Shown: piece after piece, positions 54,885-63,969 of the stretch | Numbering within the stretch: the first letter of the stretch is position 1 | How the letters are laid out: each line of letters opens with the position of its first letter | Source: Pseudogracilibacillus sp037892545 | GTDB taxonomy: Bacteria > Bacillota > Bacilli > Bacillales > Amphibacillaceae | Assembly (NCBI RefSeq): GCF_037892545.1 | Contig: NZ_JBBKBG010000003.1 | Span: forward strand, 62,001 to 126,000 | Length of the DNA: 64,000 nucleotides | Direction: 5' to 3' | Notes under the pieces: generated by a model | Seen by the model: only the letters and a program-made list of their open reading frames with translations | What the model was told of the DNA's origin: nothing | The model's database searches: none | Translations under genes and position numbers: made by a program

Positions 54885-56200
54885 TACTGCCCACCTGCCA
54901 AAATAAGATGTAATTTTTCAATTGATTGTTCGAAATTTTCTTGTTCGTCAATCCCTTGTTTTAAATAATCCATAATAATCGGATAATATGTGATTGCTTC
55001 ATCTATTTTAGGATCTGTACCATACCGATATGCACCAATTTGAATTAATTCAACATTTTCTTCATATGTCGCCATCAACGTTCTTATTTTTTGTACCGTT
55101 GTACGATGTGCTGGTGAAACGATATCATGCATTACTCTACTAACAGACTTCAGTATATTAATTGCTGGAAATTGCCCCATTTCAGCTAATCTTCTCTCTA
55201 AAACGAAATGACCATCCAATATTCCTCGAACTGCATCTGCAATCGGTTCATTCATATCATCACCGTCCACCAATACGGTATAAAATGCTGTAATGGTTCC
55301 TTGTTCATTTGTGCCTGTTCTCTCTAGCAATTTAGGTAATATGGCAAATACGGATGGCGTATATCCTTTAGACGTCGGTGGCTCGCCTACTGCCAATCCT
55401 ATTTCCCGTTGCGCCATTGCAACTCGTGTAACAGAATCCATCATTAAATTCACTTTATATCCTTGATCACGAAAATATTCACTGATCGCTGTTGCAGTAT
55501 ATGCACCTTTAATTCGCATTAATGCTGGTTGATCAGAAGTCGCAACAACAATAATAGATTTTTTCAATCCTTCTTCACCGAGGTCTTTTTCAATAAACTC
55601 CCGTACTTCACGCCCACGTTCTCCAATTAATGCAATAACATTGATATCTGCTGCACTATTGCGGGCAATCATCCCTAATAATGTACTTTTTCCAACTCCA
55701 CTACCGGCAAAAATACCAATGCGTTGCCCTTCCCCTACTGTTAACATAGAATCAATTGCTCGAATACCAACCTGGATCGGTTGATCAATCGGTGGACGAC
55801 TCATTGGATTCGGTGGTTCATTTTCAGTGAAAACTTTTTTTAATCCTTTCGGTAAAATACTACGATCCAATGGATATCCTAATGCATCTACTACATGTCC
55901 AATTAAACTATGACCAATCTTCACTGTTAAAGGTTGATTGGTCGCTTCAACTAGACAACCAGGTCCAATTTCAGACACTTCTGTATAAGGCATTAAAATG
56001 ATTTGCTCGTGATGAAACCCAACAACTTCCGCTAATATCGGTGATTGGCTTTTATGTTCAGGATGAATGATACATACTTCTCCAATATTTGCTGCTGGTC
56101 CTAATGATTCAATCATAATACCGACAACACGAGTAATTTTCCCGTAATATTTGTATGTATCTATCTCTTTAATCGTTTGTATGCACGTATCAAAATCCAT
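54884..56200 (-). CDS. fliI: Flagellum-specific ATPase FliI
   Basis: The 438-residue ATPase powers export cargo release. It has a Walker A FAGSGVGKST (about 166-175), the ALIGERGREVREFI block and Walker B MMDSVTRVAMAQREIGLA region (about 248-265). Domains match F1-beta-like export ATPases. It starts within one base of fliH's end. Confidence 0.97.
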   Translation of the reverse strand: MDFDTCIQTIKEIDTYKYYGKITRVVGIMIESLGPAANIGEVCIIHPEHKSQSPILAEVVGFHHEQIILMPYTEVSEIGPGCLVEATNQPLTVKIGHSLIGHVVDALGYPLDRSILPKGLKKVFTENEPPNPMSRPPIDQPIQVGIRAIDSMLTVGEGQRIGIFAGSGVGKSTLLGMIARNSAADINVIALIGERGREVREFIEKDLGEEGLKKSIIVVATSDQPALMRIKGAYTATAISEYFRDQGYKVNLMMDSVTRVAMAQREIGLAVGEPPTSKGYTPSVFAILPKLLERTGTNEQGTITAFYTVLVDGDDMNEPIADAVRGILDGHFVLERRLAEMGQFPAINILKSVSRVMHDIVSPAHRTTVQKIRTLMATYEENVELIQIGAYRYGTDPKIDEAITYYPIIMDYLKQGIDEQENFEQSIEKLHLILAGGQ

Positions 56201-56201
56201 A

Positions 56202-56948
56202 TTAATTCTCCATTACCTTTTCTTGTAACGCACGTTTAATTTGTTTCAACTGTGTATCCACACCAGCATCAATTTGTCCAAATGGATGGCGGATCATACA
56301 ATCATTTTCTTGTAAGTTCGAATCTACATATAAATAAAGCATTTCATCTTCATTTAACAATTGTTCTAATTCATCCTTTTGCGCATGTAAGGACGCATAA
56401 TGTGTCGGATGAACATAAATGGATATAGTTGAAGTATCTTTTACATGTTGTACCGCTTTTTCTACTATGCCCTTCATCACATGTTCACCCGTTTGTATTT
56501 CATTATCTATGATTTTTTCCGCCACATGCATGGCTAACTGAATAATTGTAGTAGAGCATTTTTCAATTGTCGCTATGTAATCTTGTTCACTTTTTCGAAC
56601 AATGTCATTCGCTTCATCCAAATAAGTTTGGTATTCATTTTTCGCTTCGTTTTCACCATCGATATACCCTTCTTTATAACCTTGCTGTTTTGCCTGTTCA
56701 AATACATTGATTTTTTCATTGGCAATCCGCTCTTTCTCTGCAGCAATATAGGCTTCTAACTCTTGGATAGACGTTTCCTTTTGCTGTTCTAGTGTAGCTA
56801 AGGTTTGTTCCAACATGTTAATTTCACTTTCGATGACATCTTTAGAACGACGCTGACTACGTATGTCTTTATCTTGTGGATTATTCGCTTGAATTTTTTT
56901 AATAGAAATTACTTTTTTGTTTTCCAAGTTTTGCTTTAGATTAGACAA
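56202..56948 (-). CDS. fliH: Flagellar export assembly protein FliH
   Basis: The protein regulates FliI and anchors it to the C-ring. It has a long helical middle (about 40-110) and a C-terminal domain (about 125-248) with the CMIRHPFGQIDAGVDTQLKQIKRAL tail in pieces. I choose the TTG at 56948: a GGTGGAGGAG site lies just before it inside fliG, whereas the GTG at 56969 has no upstream site. It overlaps fliG by a few codons. Confidence 0.87.
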   Translation of the reverse strand: MSNLKQNLENKKVISIKKIQANNPQDKDIRSQRRSKDVIESEINMLEQTLATLEQQKETSIQELEAYIAAEKERIANEKINVFEQAKQQGYKEGYIDGENEAKNEYQTYLDEANDIVRKSEQDYIATIEKCSTTIIQLAMHVAEKIIDNEIQTGEHVMKGIVEKAVQHVKDTSTISIYVHPTHYASLHAQKDELEQLLNEDEMLYLYVDSNLQENDCMIRHPFGQIDAGVDTQLKQIKRALQEKVMEN

Positions 56949-57954
56949 TAATATCGTCTCCTCCACCACGGGCGATTACGATTTCCCCAATTTCATCCAA
57001 TCGGCGAATCGTCCCAACGATACGTGTTTGTGCTTCTTCTACATCTCGTAATCGTACTGGCCCCATAAATTCCATTTCTTCTTTAAATGTTTCCACCATA
57101 CGTTGCGACATATTTTGAAAAATAACCTCTTTTACTTCTTCGCTTGCGACACGTAACGATAATTTCAAGTCTTCATTATCCACTTCACGAATAATACGTT
57201 GAATGGCACGATTGTCTAAAATAACAATATCGTCAAAGATAAACATACGTTTCTTAATTTCTTCCGCTAATTCAGGATTTTGGATTTCTAATGTATCTAA
57301 AATAGTCCGCTCTGTACTTCGATCTACTTCATTTAACACTTCTACAACAGATTGAATACCGCCCGTTTGTGTATAATCCTCTGTTAAGGATGTTGAAATA
57401 TTCTTTTCAAGCACGTGTTCAATTTCCGTAATAATGTCTGGTGGTGTGGAATCCATCGTCGCAATTCTGCATGCGATATCTGCTTGCACTTCTTCCTCTA
57501 ATGAAGATAAAATTTGTCCGGCTTGTTCAGGTTCTAAATAAGATAGGACAAGTGCTATCGTTTGCGGATGTTCATTTTGTATAAAGTTAAGCACTTGATT
57601 CGGGTCTGCTTTCCGAGCAAAATCAAAAGGTCTTACTTGTAAAGAAGAAGTTAAACGATTAATAATATTTGTTGCCTCTTGAGTACCAAAAGCTTTTTCA
57701 AGAACTGTTTTTGCATATCCTACTCCACCTTGTGAAATATATTGTTGAGCAATGGCAATCTGATGAAATTGCTCCACTATGGATTCTTTTAAATCCGAAT
57801 CCACTTTTTGAATCGTCGATATTTCTAAGCTTAATCGTTCCACTTCTTCTTCTGATAAATGTTTGTATACTTCTGCCGACACGTCTGGTCCTAGTGAAAT
57901 AAGCAAAATGGCTGCTTTTTGTTTTCCAGTTAATTTTTTCTGTTTAATACTCAT
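56941..57954 (-). CDS. fliG: Flagellar motor switch protein FliG
   Basis: The 337-residue protein couples ion flow to rotation. It has FliG-N, middle and C domains with the EHPQT motif (NEHPQTIALVLSYL, about 127-140) and the charged torque helix region near 285-300. The C-terminus ends with DEIGEIVIARGGGDDIIV. The length is normal. Confidence 0.97.
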   Translation of the reverse strand: MSIKQKKLTGKQKAAILLISLGPDVSAEVYKHLSEEEVERLSLEISTIQKVDSDLKESIVEQFHQIAIAQQYISQGGVGYAKTVLEKAFGTQEATNIINRLTSSLQVRPFDFARKADPNQVLNFIQNEHPQTIALVLSYLEPEQAGQILSSLEEEVQADIACRIATMDSTPPDIITEIEHVLEKNISTSLTEDYTQTGGIQSVVEVLNEVDRSTERTILDTLEIQNPELAEEIKKRMFIFDDIVILDNRAIQRIIREVDNEDLKLSLRVASEEVKEVIFQNMSQRMVETFKEEMEFMGPVRLRDVEEAQTRIVGTIRRLDEIGEIVIARGGGDDIIV

Positions 57955-57966
57955 ACTCCTTTCCTC

Positions 57967-59562
57967 CTAATCTTCCGAAATCCAACTACGTAATAATTTC
58001 GCGAAGTCTTCCGGCTTGTCCTTTGCCATTTTTTCAAGTTGTTCTTTTTGCATGTCTTGCTCTGTTTTCGGTTGTTCTTCTAAATCTGGAACGGTTACGG
58101 AATCTTCTGTCGTTATGTCAGATACCGTTACGTTTTCTTCTACCGTTTCTTCTGTACGTTTTCTACGCATGACAAAGAAAATAATAATAATCGTTATCAT
58201 AATGATTACCCCAACGATATATGGCCAAATTGGAAATGCCTTTTCTTCCGATAAATCAGCAGTTAGTTGGTCACGGCCATGGAATGTTTGAAATACGATA
58301 GAAATTTTATCATCTGTTTCTATTTCACCATAAGTTTTATCGATGGATGTTGTAATCATCGATTCTAGAATAGAAGCCATTCCCTCTTCTACTGCGTTCA
58401 ATTCTTGCTGTGTTAACTCCACTACTTCTCCGTCAATGATTCTCGTATTATCAACCATTACTTGAATACCTAAATCACGAATTTTATATGGTGCTTCTGC
58501 AATTTCTTTCTTAATATTATTAAACTCATAATTAACGGTTTCTTTTGTTGAATCGTAATCGCCACTTTCTCCTTGCATAACTCCAGGATAATTGGCAATG
58601 TCTTCTTCCCCAGTGCCAGCAACTCCACCAATTTCATCCGTACCTTCAAACGTTTCTTGAATCGTCTCAATACTTACTGGAATTCCTTCCATCGCATCAA
58701 TGTCGACAGGTTCCACTAAATCTTCTACACGATTTTCATTTGTAAAATCAATATCAGCTGTTACAGATGTTATTACTTTATCCACCCCAACAATGGCACT
58801 TAACATTTGTTGTACTCGTTTTTGAATATCATTTTCAATTTCTGTTTTTACATCTTGAGTTGCACCAATATGGTCTGCTTGATTTGATGCATATTGATCG
58901 AAATACTCAAAGTTCTGATTCATAATGACGATATTTTCCTCTGGTAAATTCGGAATCGCTTTTGAAACGAGATGATATAAACCTTTCATTTGATTCGGTT
59001 GAAATTCATAACCATATTCTGTTTGTAGTACGATGGATACACTAGCATTTTCGGTCATATCAGATACAAATACCGATTGTTCTGGTAAGTTAATCATCAC
59101 ATTTGCTTCTTCAATTCCTTCCATACCTTTCATCAAATTACTAAGCTCTGTTTGCATCGCATCTAACTTCATCATGTTAAATTCATTATCCGTAATTCCC
59201 CATGAAGAGTTTTCACTAAAAAACGAATAATCGATATTCCCACTATTTGGAATACCTTCATTCGCTAATTCAACAATTAAAGTTTGTGAATGCTCTTCAG
59301 GCACTTTAATCGTCGTCCCATTATCGACTATTTCATACTGAATATTTCTTGCATCAAGTTCCTCTTTAATTTGACCTACCTCTTGTATAGATAGATTTGA
59401 GTATAAAGGAACAAAACTACTCTTATTTGTTAAAACAGTAACAACGACAATTCCCGTTATAAGTAAAATTGTCATACTTATGTATAATGTTCTTTTTAAT
59501 ATGGAAGTTTTACTCCAAAATAATTTAATTTGTTCCATAAATAGATTTAATTTATCTTTCAT
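57967..59562 (-). CDS. fliF: Flagellar MS-ring protein FliF
   Basis: The 531-residue protein builds the membrane ring. It has two membrane helices (about 25-45 and 448-468), the YscJ/FliF ring-building motifs between them (GTTIKVPEEHSQTLIVELANEGIP in pieces, about 83-106), and a C-terminal tail (about 500-531) that binds FliG. The length is normal. Confidence 0.97.
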   Translation of the reverse strand: MKDKLNLFMEQIKLFWSKTSILKRTLYISMTILLITGIVVVTVLTNKSSFVPLYSNLSIQEVGQIKEELDARNIQYEIVDNGTTIKVPEEHSQTLIVELANEGIPNSGNIDYSFFSENSSWGITDNEFNMMKLDAMQTELSNLMKGMEGIEEANVMINLPEQSVFVSDMTENASVSIVLQTEYGYEFQPNQMKGLYHLVSKAIPNLPEENIVIMNQNFEYFDQYASNQADHIGATQDVKTEIENDIQKRVQQMLSAIVGVDKVITSVTADIDFTNENRVEDLVEPVDIDAMEGIPVSIETIQETFEGTDEIGGVAGTGEEDIANYPGVMQGESGDYDSTKETVNYEFNNIKKEIAEAPYKIRDLGIQVMVDNTRIIDGEVVELTQQELNAVEEGMASILESMITTSIDKTYGEIETDDKISIVFQTFHGRDQLTADLSEEKAFPIWPYIVGVIIMITIIIIFFVMRRKRTEETVEENVTVSDITTEDSVTVPDLEEQPKTEQDMQKEQLEKMAKDKPEDFAKLLRSWISED

Positions 59563-59597
59563 TTATCACACCGAACTTTGTTTATATTTTCTATGTA

Positions 59598-59897
59598 CTA
59601 GATTTGCATTCTCATCACATCATTATATGCGTCGATTACTTTTTGCTGAATCTGGACGGTCGCTTCTACTGTAATCTTTGCCTTTTGCGCCGTTAACATG
59701 ACATCATGAAGATCTGTTGTTTCTCCTCTTAAAAAGGCATTTGTTTTTACATCTGATTCATGTTCCACTGCACTAACTTTTTCTAATGCTTGTTTAAATA
59801 TATGCTGGAATTTTGATTCATTTTGTATGTTCTGTGTTGTTTGTTTGTCTATTTGCTCTTTTGGTGATATTGCAGACAGAGCGACTAATTTCGTCAT
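59598..59897 (-). CDS. fliE: Flagellar hook-basal body protein FliE
   Basis: The 99-residue protein links the MS ring to the rod. The C-terminal pattern AKITVEATVQIQQKVIDAYNDVMRMQI (in pieces, about 72-99) is the family hallmark. It follows flgC by 16 bases. Confidence 0.95.
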   Translation of the reverse strand: MTKLVALSAISPKEQIDKQTTQNIQNESKFQHIFKQALEKVSAVEHESDVKTNAFLRGETTDLHDVMLTAQKAKITVEATVQIQQKVIDAYNDVMRMQI

Positions 59898-59913
59898 CGT
59901 CCTTCATCCTTTC

Positions 59914-60372
59914 TTACGACCTACCAATTTCTAATGCTTTTAACAACATATCTTTCGTTGCGTTTAATGCAGTAATGTTCGCCTCATAAGAACGAGTTGC
60001 TCCCATTAAATCTACCATTTCTTTTAATGGATCCACATTTGGATAAAGCACATAACCTTCTTCATTTGCATCTGGATGAGTTGGATCAAAAATGGCTTTA
60101 AATGGCTCTTGATCTTGTACAAGCCTACTCACTTTAACCCCTTGTGAAGTTACTTTTTGATTAATTTGTGCTTTGCTCATATACGATTTAAATGAATGAT
60201 TTTCCGGTTGAAGTACGACCATTTTCCTACGATACGGTTCAAATTGACCATCCGGTAACATGGTTGCTCTTGTTGATTGTTGGTTCGCAATATTGGAAGA
60301 AGCTACATCCATTCGCAGTCTCTGAGCCGTTAAAGCGCCAGCACTTATATTTAAACCATGAAAAACTGACAT
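59914..60372 (-). CDS. flgC: Flagellar basal-body rod protein FlgC
   Basis: The 152-residue rod subunit starts with LNISAGALTAQRLRMDVASSNIAN in pieces (about 6-30) and ends in the coiled tail with MVDLMGATRSYEANITALNATK (in pieces). Its ATG shares one base with the flgB end. The length is standard. Confidence 0.96.
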   Translation of the reverse strand: MSVFHGLNISAGALTAQRLRMDVASSNIANQQSTRATMLPDGQFEPYRRKMVVLQPENHSFKSYMSKAQINQKVTSQGVKVSRLVQDQEPFKAIFDPTHPDANEEGYVLYPNVDPLKEMVDLMGATRSYEANITALNATKDMLLKALEIGRS

Positions 60373-60752
60373 TACTTCCCACCCCTAATCACCGTATGTA
60401 ATAAGCCAAATTTACCATTTAGACGGTCGATAGCACCACGATAATAAATTTGATTTTTCGCTAATTCTGTCATTTCTTTGTCCACATCCACATTATTTCC
60501 ACTATGGGTATAAGATGTACGATTTTGATTCATCACTTTATAAGGTGTAGCTATTCCATTCGAACGAATATGTTTATTTTTCGTCACATGTAATGAAAGT
60601 TCTCCTTCCAACATGCTTTTGAACGTTACTTCTTGTGCCTTATAATTAGGTGTATCGACATTTGCAAGATTATTTGATATAACAGAATTTTTCGTTGTTG
60701 CATAATGCAATGATTGTTCTAAATTTTGAAAAGATTGGTTAAATAGTTTCAA
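60372..60752 (-). CDS. flgB: Flagellar basal-body rod protein FlgB
   Basis: The 126-residue rod subunit is the first gene of the fla/che operon. The signature NNLANVDTPNYKAQEVTFKS is at about residues 27-46, and a VDVDKEMTELAKNQIYYRGA block lies near 89-108. The promoter is at 60802-60830. Confidence 0.96.
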   Translation of the reverse strand: MKLFNQSFQNLEQSLHYATTKNSVISNNLANVDTPNYKAQEVTFKSMLEGELSLHVTKNKHIRSNGIATPYKVMNQNRTSYTHSGNNVDVDKEMTELAKNQIYYRGAIDRLNGKFGLLHTVIRGGK

Positions 60753-60801
60753 TTGAATCCCTCAATCTAAATTTTTTCTCAGATCTTTTTATACCATCAT
60801 T

Positions 60802-60830
60802 ATTTTAGATGATATTGCGACTAAAGTCTA
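60802..60830 (-). promoter_or_regulatory. Sigma-A promoter of the fla/che operon
   Basis: On the minus strand TAGACT (-35, 60825-60830), a 17-base spacer and TAAAAT (-10, 60802-60807) fit the vegetative consensus with 4 and 5 of 6 matches. It lies about 50 bases before the flgB start, as expected for the leading promoter of this long operon. Confidence 0.65.
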
Positions 60831-60889
60831 CTAATTTCTCATCATTTTTAACTATTTTTTCGCGATTATCACTTTATGTTCAAAAAAAA

Positions 60890-61078
60890 TTAAGTTTTTT
60901 TCAAATTTAACCAATTACATGCTACGAAAAGTCCTAAATATATTCCAACAAAAACAACATATGATACTAGAAGTATGATATATTCGTCATATTTTTCATT
61001 ATTTAGAAACAATATAGGAGAAATGTAATGCAAAGTTTTTCCTGTCATTCTCATATACATCATAAAATAAAACAACAT
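60890..61078 (-). CDS. Possible small membrane protein between codY and flgB
   Basis: The frame encodes 62 residues with a strong hydrophobic helix (YIILLVSYVVFVGIYLGLFV, about 34-53) and a lysine tail. I find no clear ribosome binding site, and the alternative ATG codons at 61063-61048 are no better. It could be a real small protein, a C-terminal remnant of an ABC-2 type permease, or chance. Nothing similar is expected at this place in other bacilli. Confidence 0.3.
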   Translation of the reverse strand: MLFYFMMYMRMTGKTLHYISPILFLNNEKYDEYIILLVSYVVFVGIYLGLFVACNWLNLKKT

Positions 61079-61104
61079 TCACAGTCATTTTATGCAATAA
61101 AAAA

Positions 61105-61146
61105 ACACCCTTAAAGATAGATTTTTTCCTCTAACTTTAAAGGTGT
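61105..61146 (-). terminator. Terminator of codY
   Basis: A 12-bp stem (61105-61116 with 61135-61146, one G-U pair) is followed by seven U residues on the transcript. It lies about 60 bases after the codY stop and shields the fla/che operon from upstream transcription. Confidence 0.88.
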
Positions 61147-61204
61147 ATGTTATCCTCATATGCTCCTATAAAACATGCAATCGTTACATGATATTCGTTT
61201 CAGT

Positions 61205-61984
61205 TTAGTTCGTACTTAACTTTTCTAACTCTTGTAAGAATCTTTCATTTAAGACCTTAATGTACGTACCTTTCATTCCTAATGAACGTGATTCAATCAC
61301 ACCAGCACTTTCTAATTTACGAAGAGCATTTACGATGACCGAACGTGTAATGCCGACTCTGTCAGCTATTTTACTCGCTACTAATAAACCTTCTGTTCCA
61401 TTTAACTCTTCAAAAATATGTTCAATTGCTTCTAACTCACTAAATGATAATGAATTAATCGCCATTTGAACGACCGCTTTACTTCGAGCTTCCATTTCTA
61501 TTTCTTCTGCTTTTCCTTGTAAAATTTCCATTCCTACTACTGTTGCGCCATATTCAGCTAATAATAAGTCATCATCATGGAAACTACCGCTTAAACGTCC
61601 TAAAATCAACGTTCCTAAACGTTCTCCTCCACCAATAATAGGCACAATTGTCGTTAATCCATCTTTAAATAATTCTTTATTTTCATATGGAAAAACAGAT
61701 AATGGCTGTTCAATATCGATATTTGGTGTCGTTTCTGAAATATGAAAGAGTTCTCTCGTGTATTCTTCTGGAAATTGTCTTTCTTCTAACATTTGTTTAA
61801 TTCGATCATTTTCCACTTCTTGGTTAATTGCAACACCTAATAAACGACCTCTTCTACTTAATACGAACACATTTCCGTTAATTACTTCTGATAATGTACG
61901 TGACATGTCATTAAAGTTTACTGGTTTTCCTGCAGATTTTTGTAATAATGCATTTATTTTTCTTGTTCTCTCTAATAATTCCAT
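61205..61984 (-). CDS. codY: GTP- and branched-chain amino acid-sensing repressor CodY
   Basis: The 259-residue regulator represses many genes while GTP and isoleucine/valine are plentiful. The N-terminal GAF domain (about 1-155) starts MELLERTRKINALLQKSAGKP and binds amino acids. The C-terminal winged helix has ASKIADRVGITRSVIVNALRKLES (in pieces, about 203-226). It follows hslVU and precedes flagellar genes, the standard Bacillus order. Confidence 0.98.
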   Translation of the reverse strand: MELLERTRKINALLQKSAGKPVNFNDMSRTLSEVINGNVFVLSRRGRLLGVAINQEVENDRIKQMLEERQFPEEYTRELFHISETTPNIDIEQPLSVFPYENKELFKDGLTTIVPIIGGGERLGTLILGRLSGSFHDDDLLLAEYGATVVGMEILQGKAEEIEMEARSKAVVQMAINSLSFSELEAIEHIFEELNGTEGLLVASKIADRVGITRSVIVNALRKLESAGVIESRSLGMKGTYIKVLNERFLQELEKLSTN

Positions 61985-62018
61985 ATTTTCTTCATCCTTT
62001 CAAAATTATGATTCCGTT

Positions 62019-63401
62019 TTATAGTATAAATTGACTTAAATTGCGATCTTTGACGATATTATTTAATTTTTCATCAACATATTGTGCGGTAATTTCTATC
62101 ACTTCTAAATTGATCTCTGGTGCTTCAAAAGATAAATCCTCTAATAACTTTTCTAAAATGGTATGCAATCTTCTTGCACCAATATTATCTGTTTCTTGGT
62201 TAACTTCATACGCTATTTCAGCAATTCTTTTAACAGCTTCGTCCGTAAATTTCACTTCTATACCTTCTGTCTGTATTAATGCACTGTATTGCTTCAGTAA
62301 TGCATTAGAAGGTTCTGTTAAAATTTTCACAAAGTCCTCTGTTGTAAGTTTATTGAATTCCACGCGAACAGGAAATCTCCCTTGCAATTCTGGAATCATA
62401 TCTGAAGGCTTTGCAATATGAAATGCGCCAGCAGCAAAAAATAAGATATGGTCCGTTTTCACAGGTCCGTATTTCGTCATAACGGTTGAACCTTCCACGA
62501 TTGGTAAAATATCTCTTTGCACTCCATCACGGGATACACTTGGACTGTTCGTATCAGCTCCAACTATTTTATCAATCTCATCAATAAAGACAATACCATC
62601 CTGTTCTGCCCGCTCAACCGCTTCTTGTTGCGCTTCGTCCATATCAATCAATTTCTGTGCTTCTTGTTGTGTTAATACTTTTCGTGCTTCGCGAACAGTT
62701 AATTTACGTTTTTTCGTTTTCGTCGGCATCAAATTTGAAAATGCATCTTGCATATTCATCCCCATTTGCTCCATACCAGATCCTTGTAACATATCAAACA
62801 TGGAAGGTGATTGTTCTTCGATATCTACTATTACCATCTTATCCTCTAGTTCACCTAAAGCTAATAACTGTTTTAGCTGATTTCTCTTTTGTGAAATATC
62901 ATCTACTTCTGATTCATCTACCTTTTCCTCTTCTTCCATATTTGGAAAAAGCATCTCAAATGGATTTTGCATTTTCTTTTCTCGTTTTTTACGTGGAGCA
63001 AGTAAAGAAACAATTTTCTCATTTGCTTCTTTTTCAGCCTCTTCTTTTACAACTTCCATTTTTTCTTCTTTCACAATACGAAGTGCATTTTCAACAAGAT
63101 CCCGAATCATAGATTCTACATCTCGGCCAACATAACCAACTTCCGTAAATTTTGTTGCTTCCACTTTTATAAATGGTGCATTTACTAGTTTAGCTAATCG
63201 TCGGGCTACCTCTGTTTTCCCAACTCCTGTTGGACCGATCATTAAAATATTTTTTGGAACTATTTCTTCACGTAATTGTTCATCTAAGAGCATTCTACGA
63301 TATCTGTTACGTAAAGCTACCGCAACAGATTTTTTCGCTTCTTTTTGCCCAATAATATAATGGTCTAACTTTTCTAATATTTGCTTAGGAGTATAATCCA
63401 T
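62019..63401 (-). CDS. hslU: ATPase subunit of HslVU protease (ClpY)
   Basis: The 460-residue AAA+ unfoldase has Walker A GPTGVGKTE (residues 56-64), a charged I domain (about 110-235) with Glu/Asp-rich stretches, Walker B GIVFIDEIDKI (about 268-278) and the sensor region GARRLHTILEKLLEDLSFEAP (in pieces). It lies 22 bases after hslV. Confidence 0.97.
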   Translation of the reverse strand: MDYTPKQILEKLDHYIIGQKEAKKSVAVALRNRYRRMLLDEQLREEIVPKNILMIGPTGVGKTEVARRLAKLVNAPFIKVEATKFTEVGYVGRDVESMIRDLVENALRIVKEEKMEVVKEEAEKEANEKIVSLLAPRKKREKKMQNPFEMLFPNMEEEEKVDESEVDDISQKRNQLKQLLALGELEDKMVIVDIEEQSPSMFDMLQGSGMEQMGMNMQDAFSNLMPTKTKKRKLTVREARKVLTQQEAQKLIDMDEAQQEAVERAEQDGIVFIDEIDKIVGADTNSPSVSRDGVQRDILPIVEGSTVMTKYGPVKTDHILFFAAGAFHIAKPSDMIPELQGRFPVRVEFNKLTTEDFVKILTEPSNALLKQYSALIQTEGIEVKFTDEAVKRIAEIAYEVNQETDNIGARRLHTILEKLLEDLSFEAPEINLEVIEITAQYVDEKLNNIVKDRNLSQFIL

Positions 63402-63423
63402 TATTTATTACACACCCTTTACA

Positions 63424-63969
63424 TTATTCTAAAGACATTGTCGTTATATGGTCATTTGTATAAACGCAAATTTCACTAGCAATGGTTAATGCTGCTTGAG
63501 CAATTTCTTTCGCACTGAGTTGTGCCGAATACTTCGCTAGTGCACGGCCAGCACTTAAAGCAAAATTACCGCCCGAACCAATAGCTAAAATGCCATCATC
63601 CGGCTCGATAACTTCTCCTGTACCTGAAACTACATACATATTTTCTTTATTCATGACGATTAACATCGCTTCTAATTGGCGCAATACCTTGTCACTTCGC
63701 CATTCTTTTGCTAGTTCTACGGAAGCTCGGGTAATATTCCCATTATATTCTTCTAATTTCCCTTCAAACTTCTCAAATAAAGAAAAAGCATCCGCTACAG
63801 AACCAGCAAAACCTGCTATAACCTCTCCATGAAATAATTTACGAACTTTTTGTGCTTTATGTTTCATAACAACTGTATTTCCTAAAGTTACTTGGCCGTC
63901 GCCACTCATCGCACATTCCCCATTATGTTGAATTGCAAATATCGTTGTTGCATGAAGTTCATTTGACAT
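63424..63969 (-). CDS. hslV: Peptidase subunit of HslVU protease (ClpQ)
   Basis: The 181-residue protease has the proteasome beta-type fold with HATTIFAIQHNGECAMSGDGQ at residues 6-26. As in B. subtilis ClpQ the chain has a Ser at position 2 and the usual Thr-Thr at 8-9, with one residue more between them. The substrate pocket GSGGNFALSAGRALAKY (about 130-146) is intact. It is the first gene in the window; the gene before it (usually a xerC-type recombinase) would lie beyond base 64000. Confidence 0.95.
   Translation of the reverse strand: MSNELHATTIFAIQHNGECAMSGDGQVTLGNTVVMKHKAQKVRKLFHGEVIAGFAGSVADAFSLFEKFEGKLEEYNGNITRASVELAKEWRSDKVLRQLEAMLIVMNKENMYVVSGTGEVIEPDDGILAIGSGGNFALSAGRALAKYSAQLSAKEIAQAALTIASEICVYTNDHITTMSLE

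Larger units (their letters stand above)
60753..61204. other. Intergenic region between codY and flgB
   Basis: This 452-base gap holds the codY terminator (61105-61146), a possible small membrane-protein frame (60890-61078) and the fla/che promoter (60802-60830). In B. subtilis codY and flgB are adjacent. I see no clear CodY box and no clear sigma-D promoter. Confidence 0.6.
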
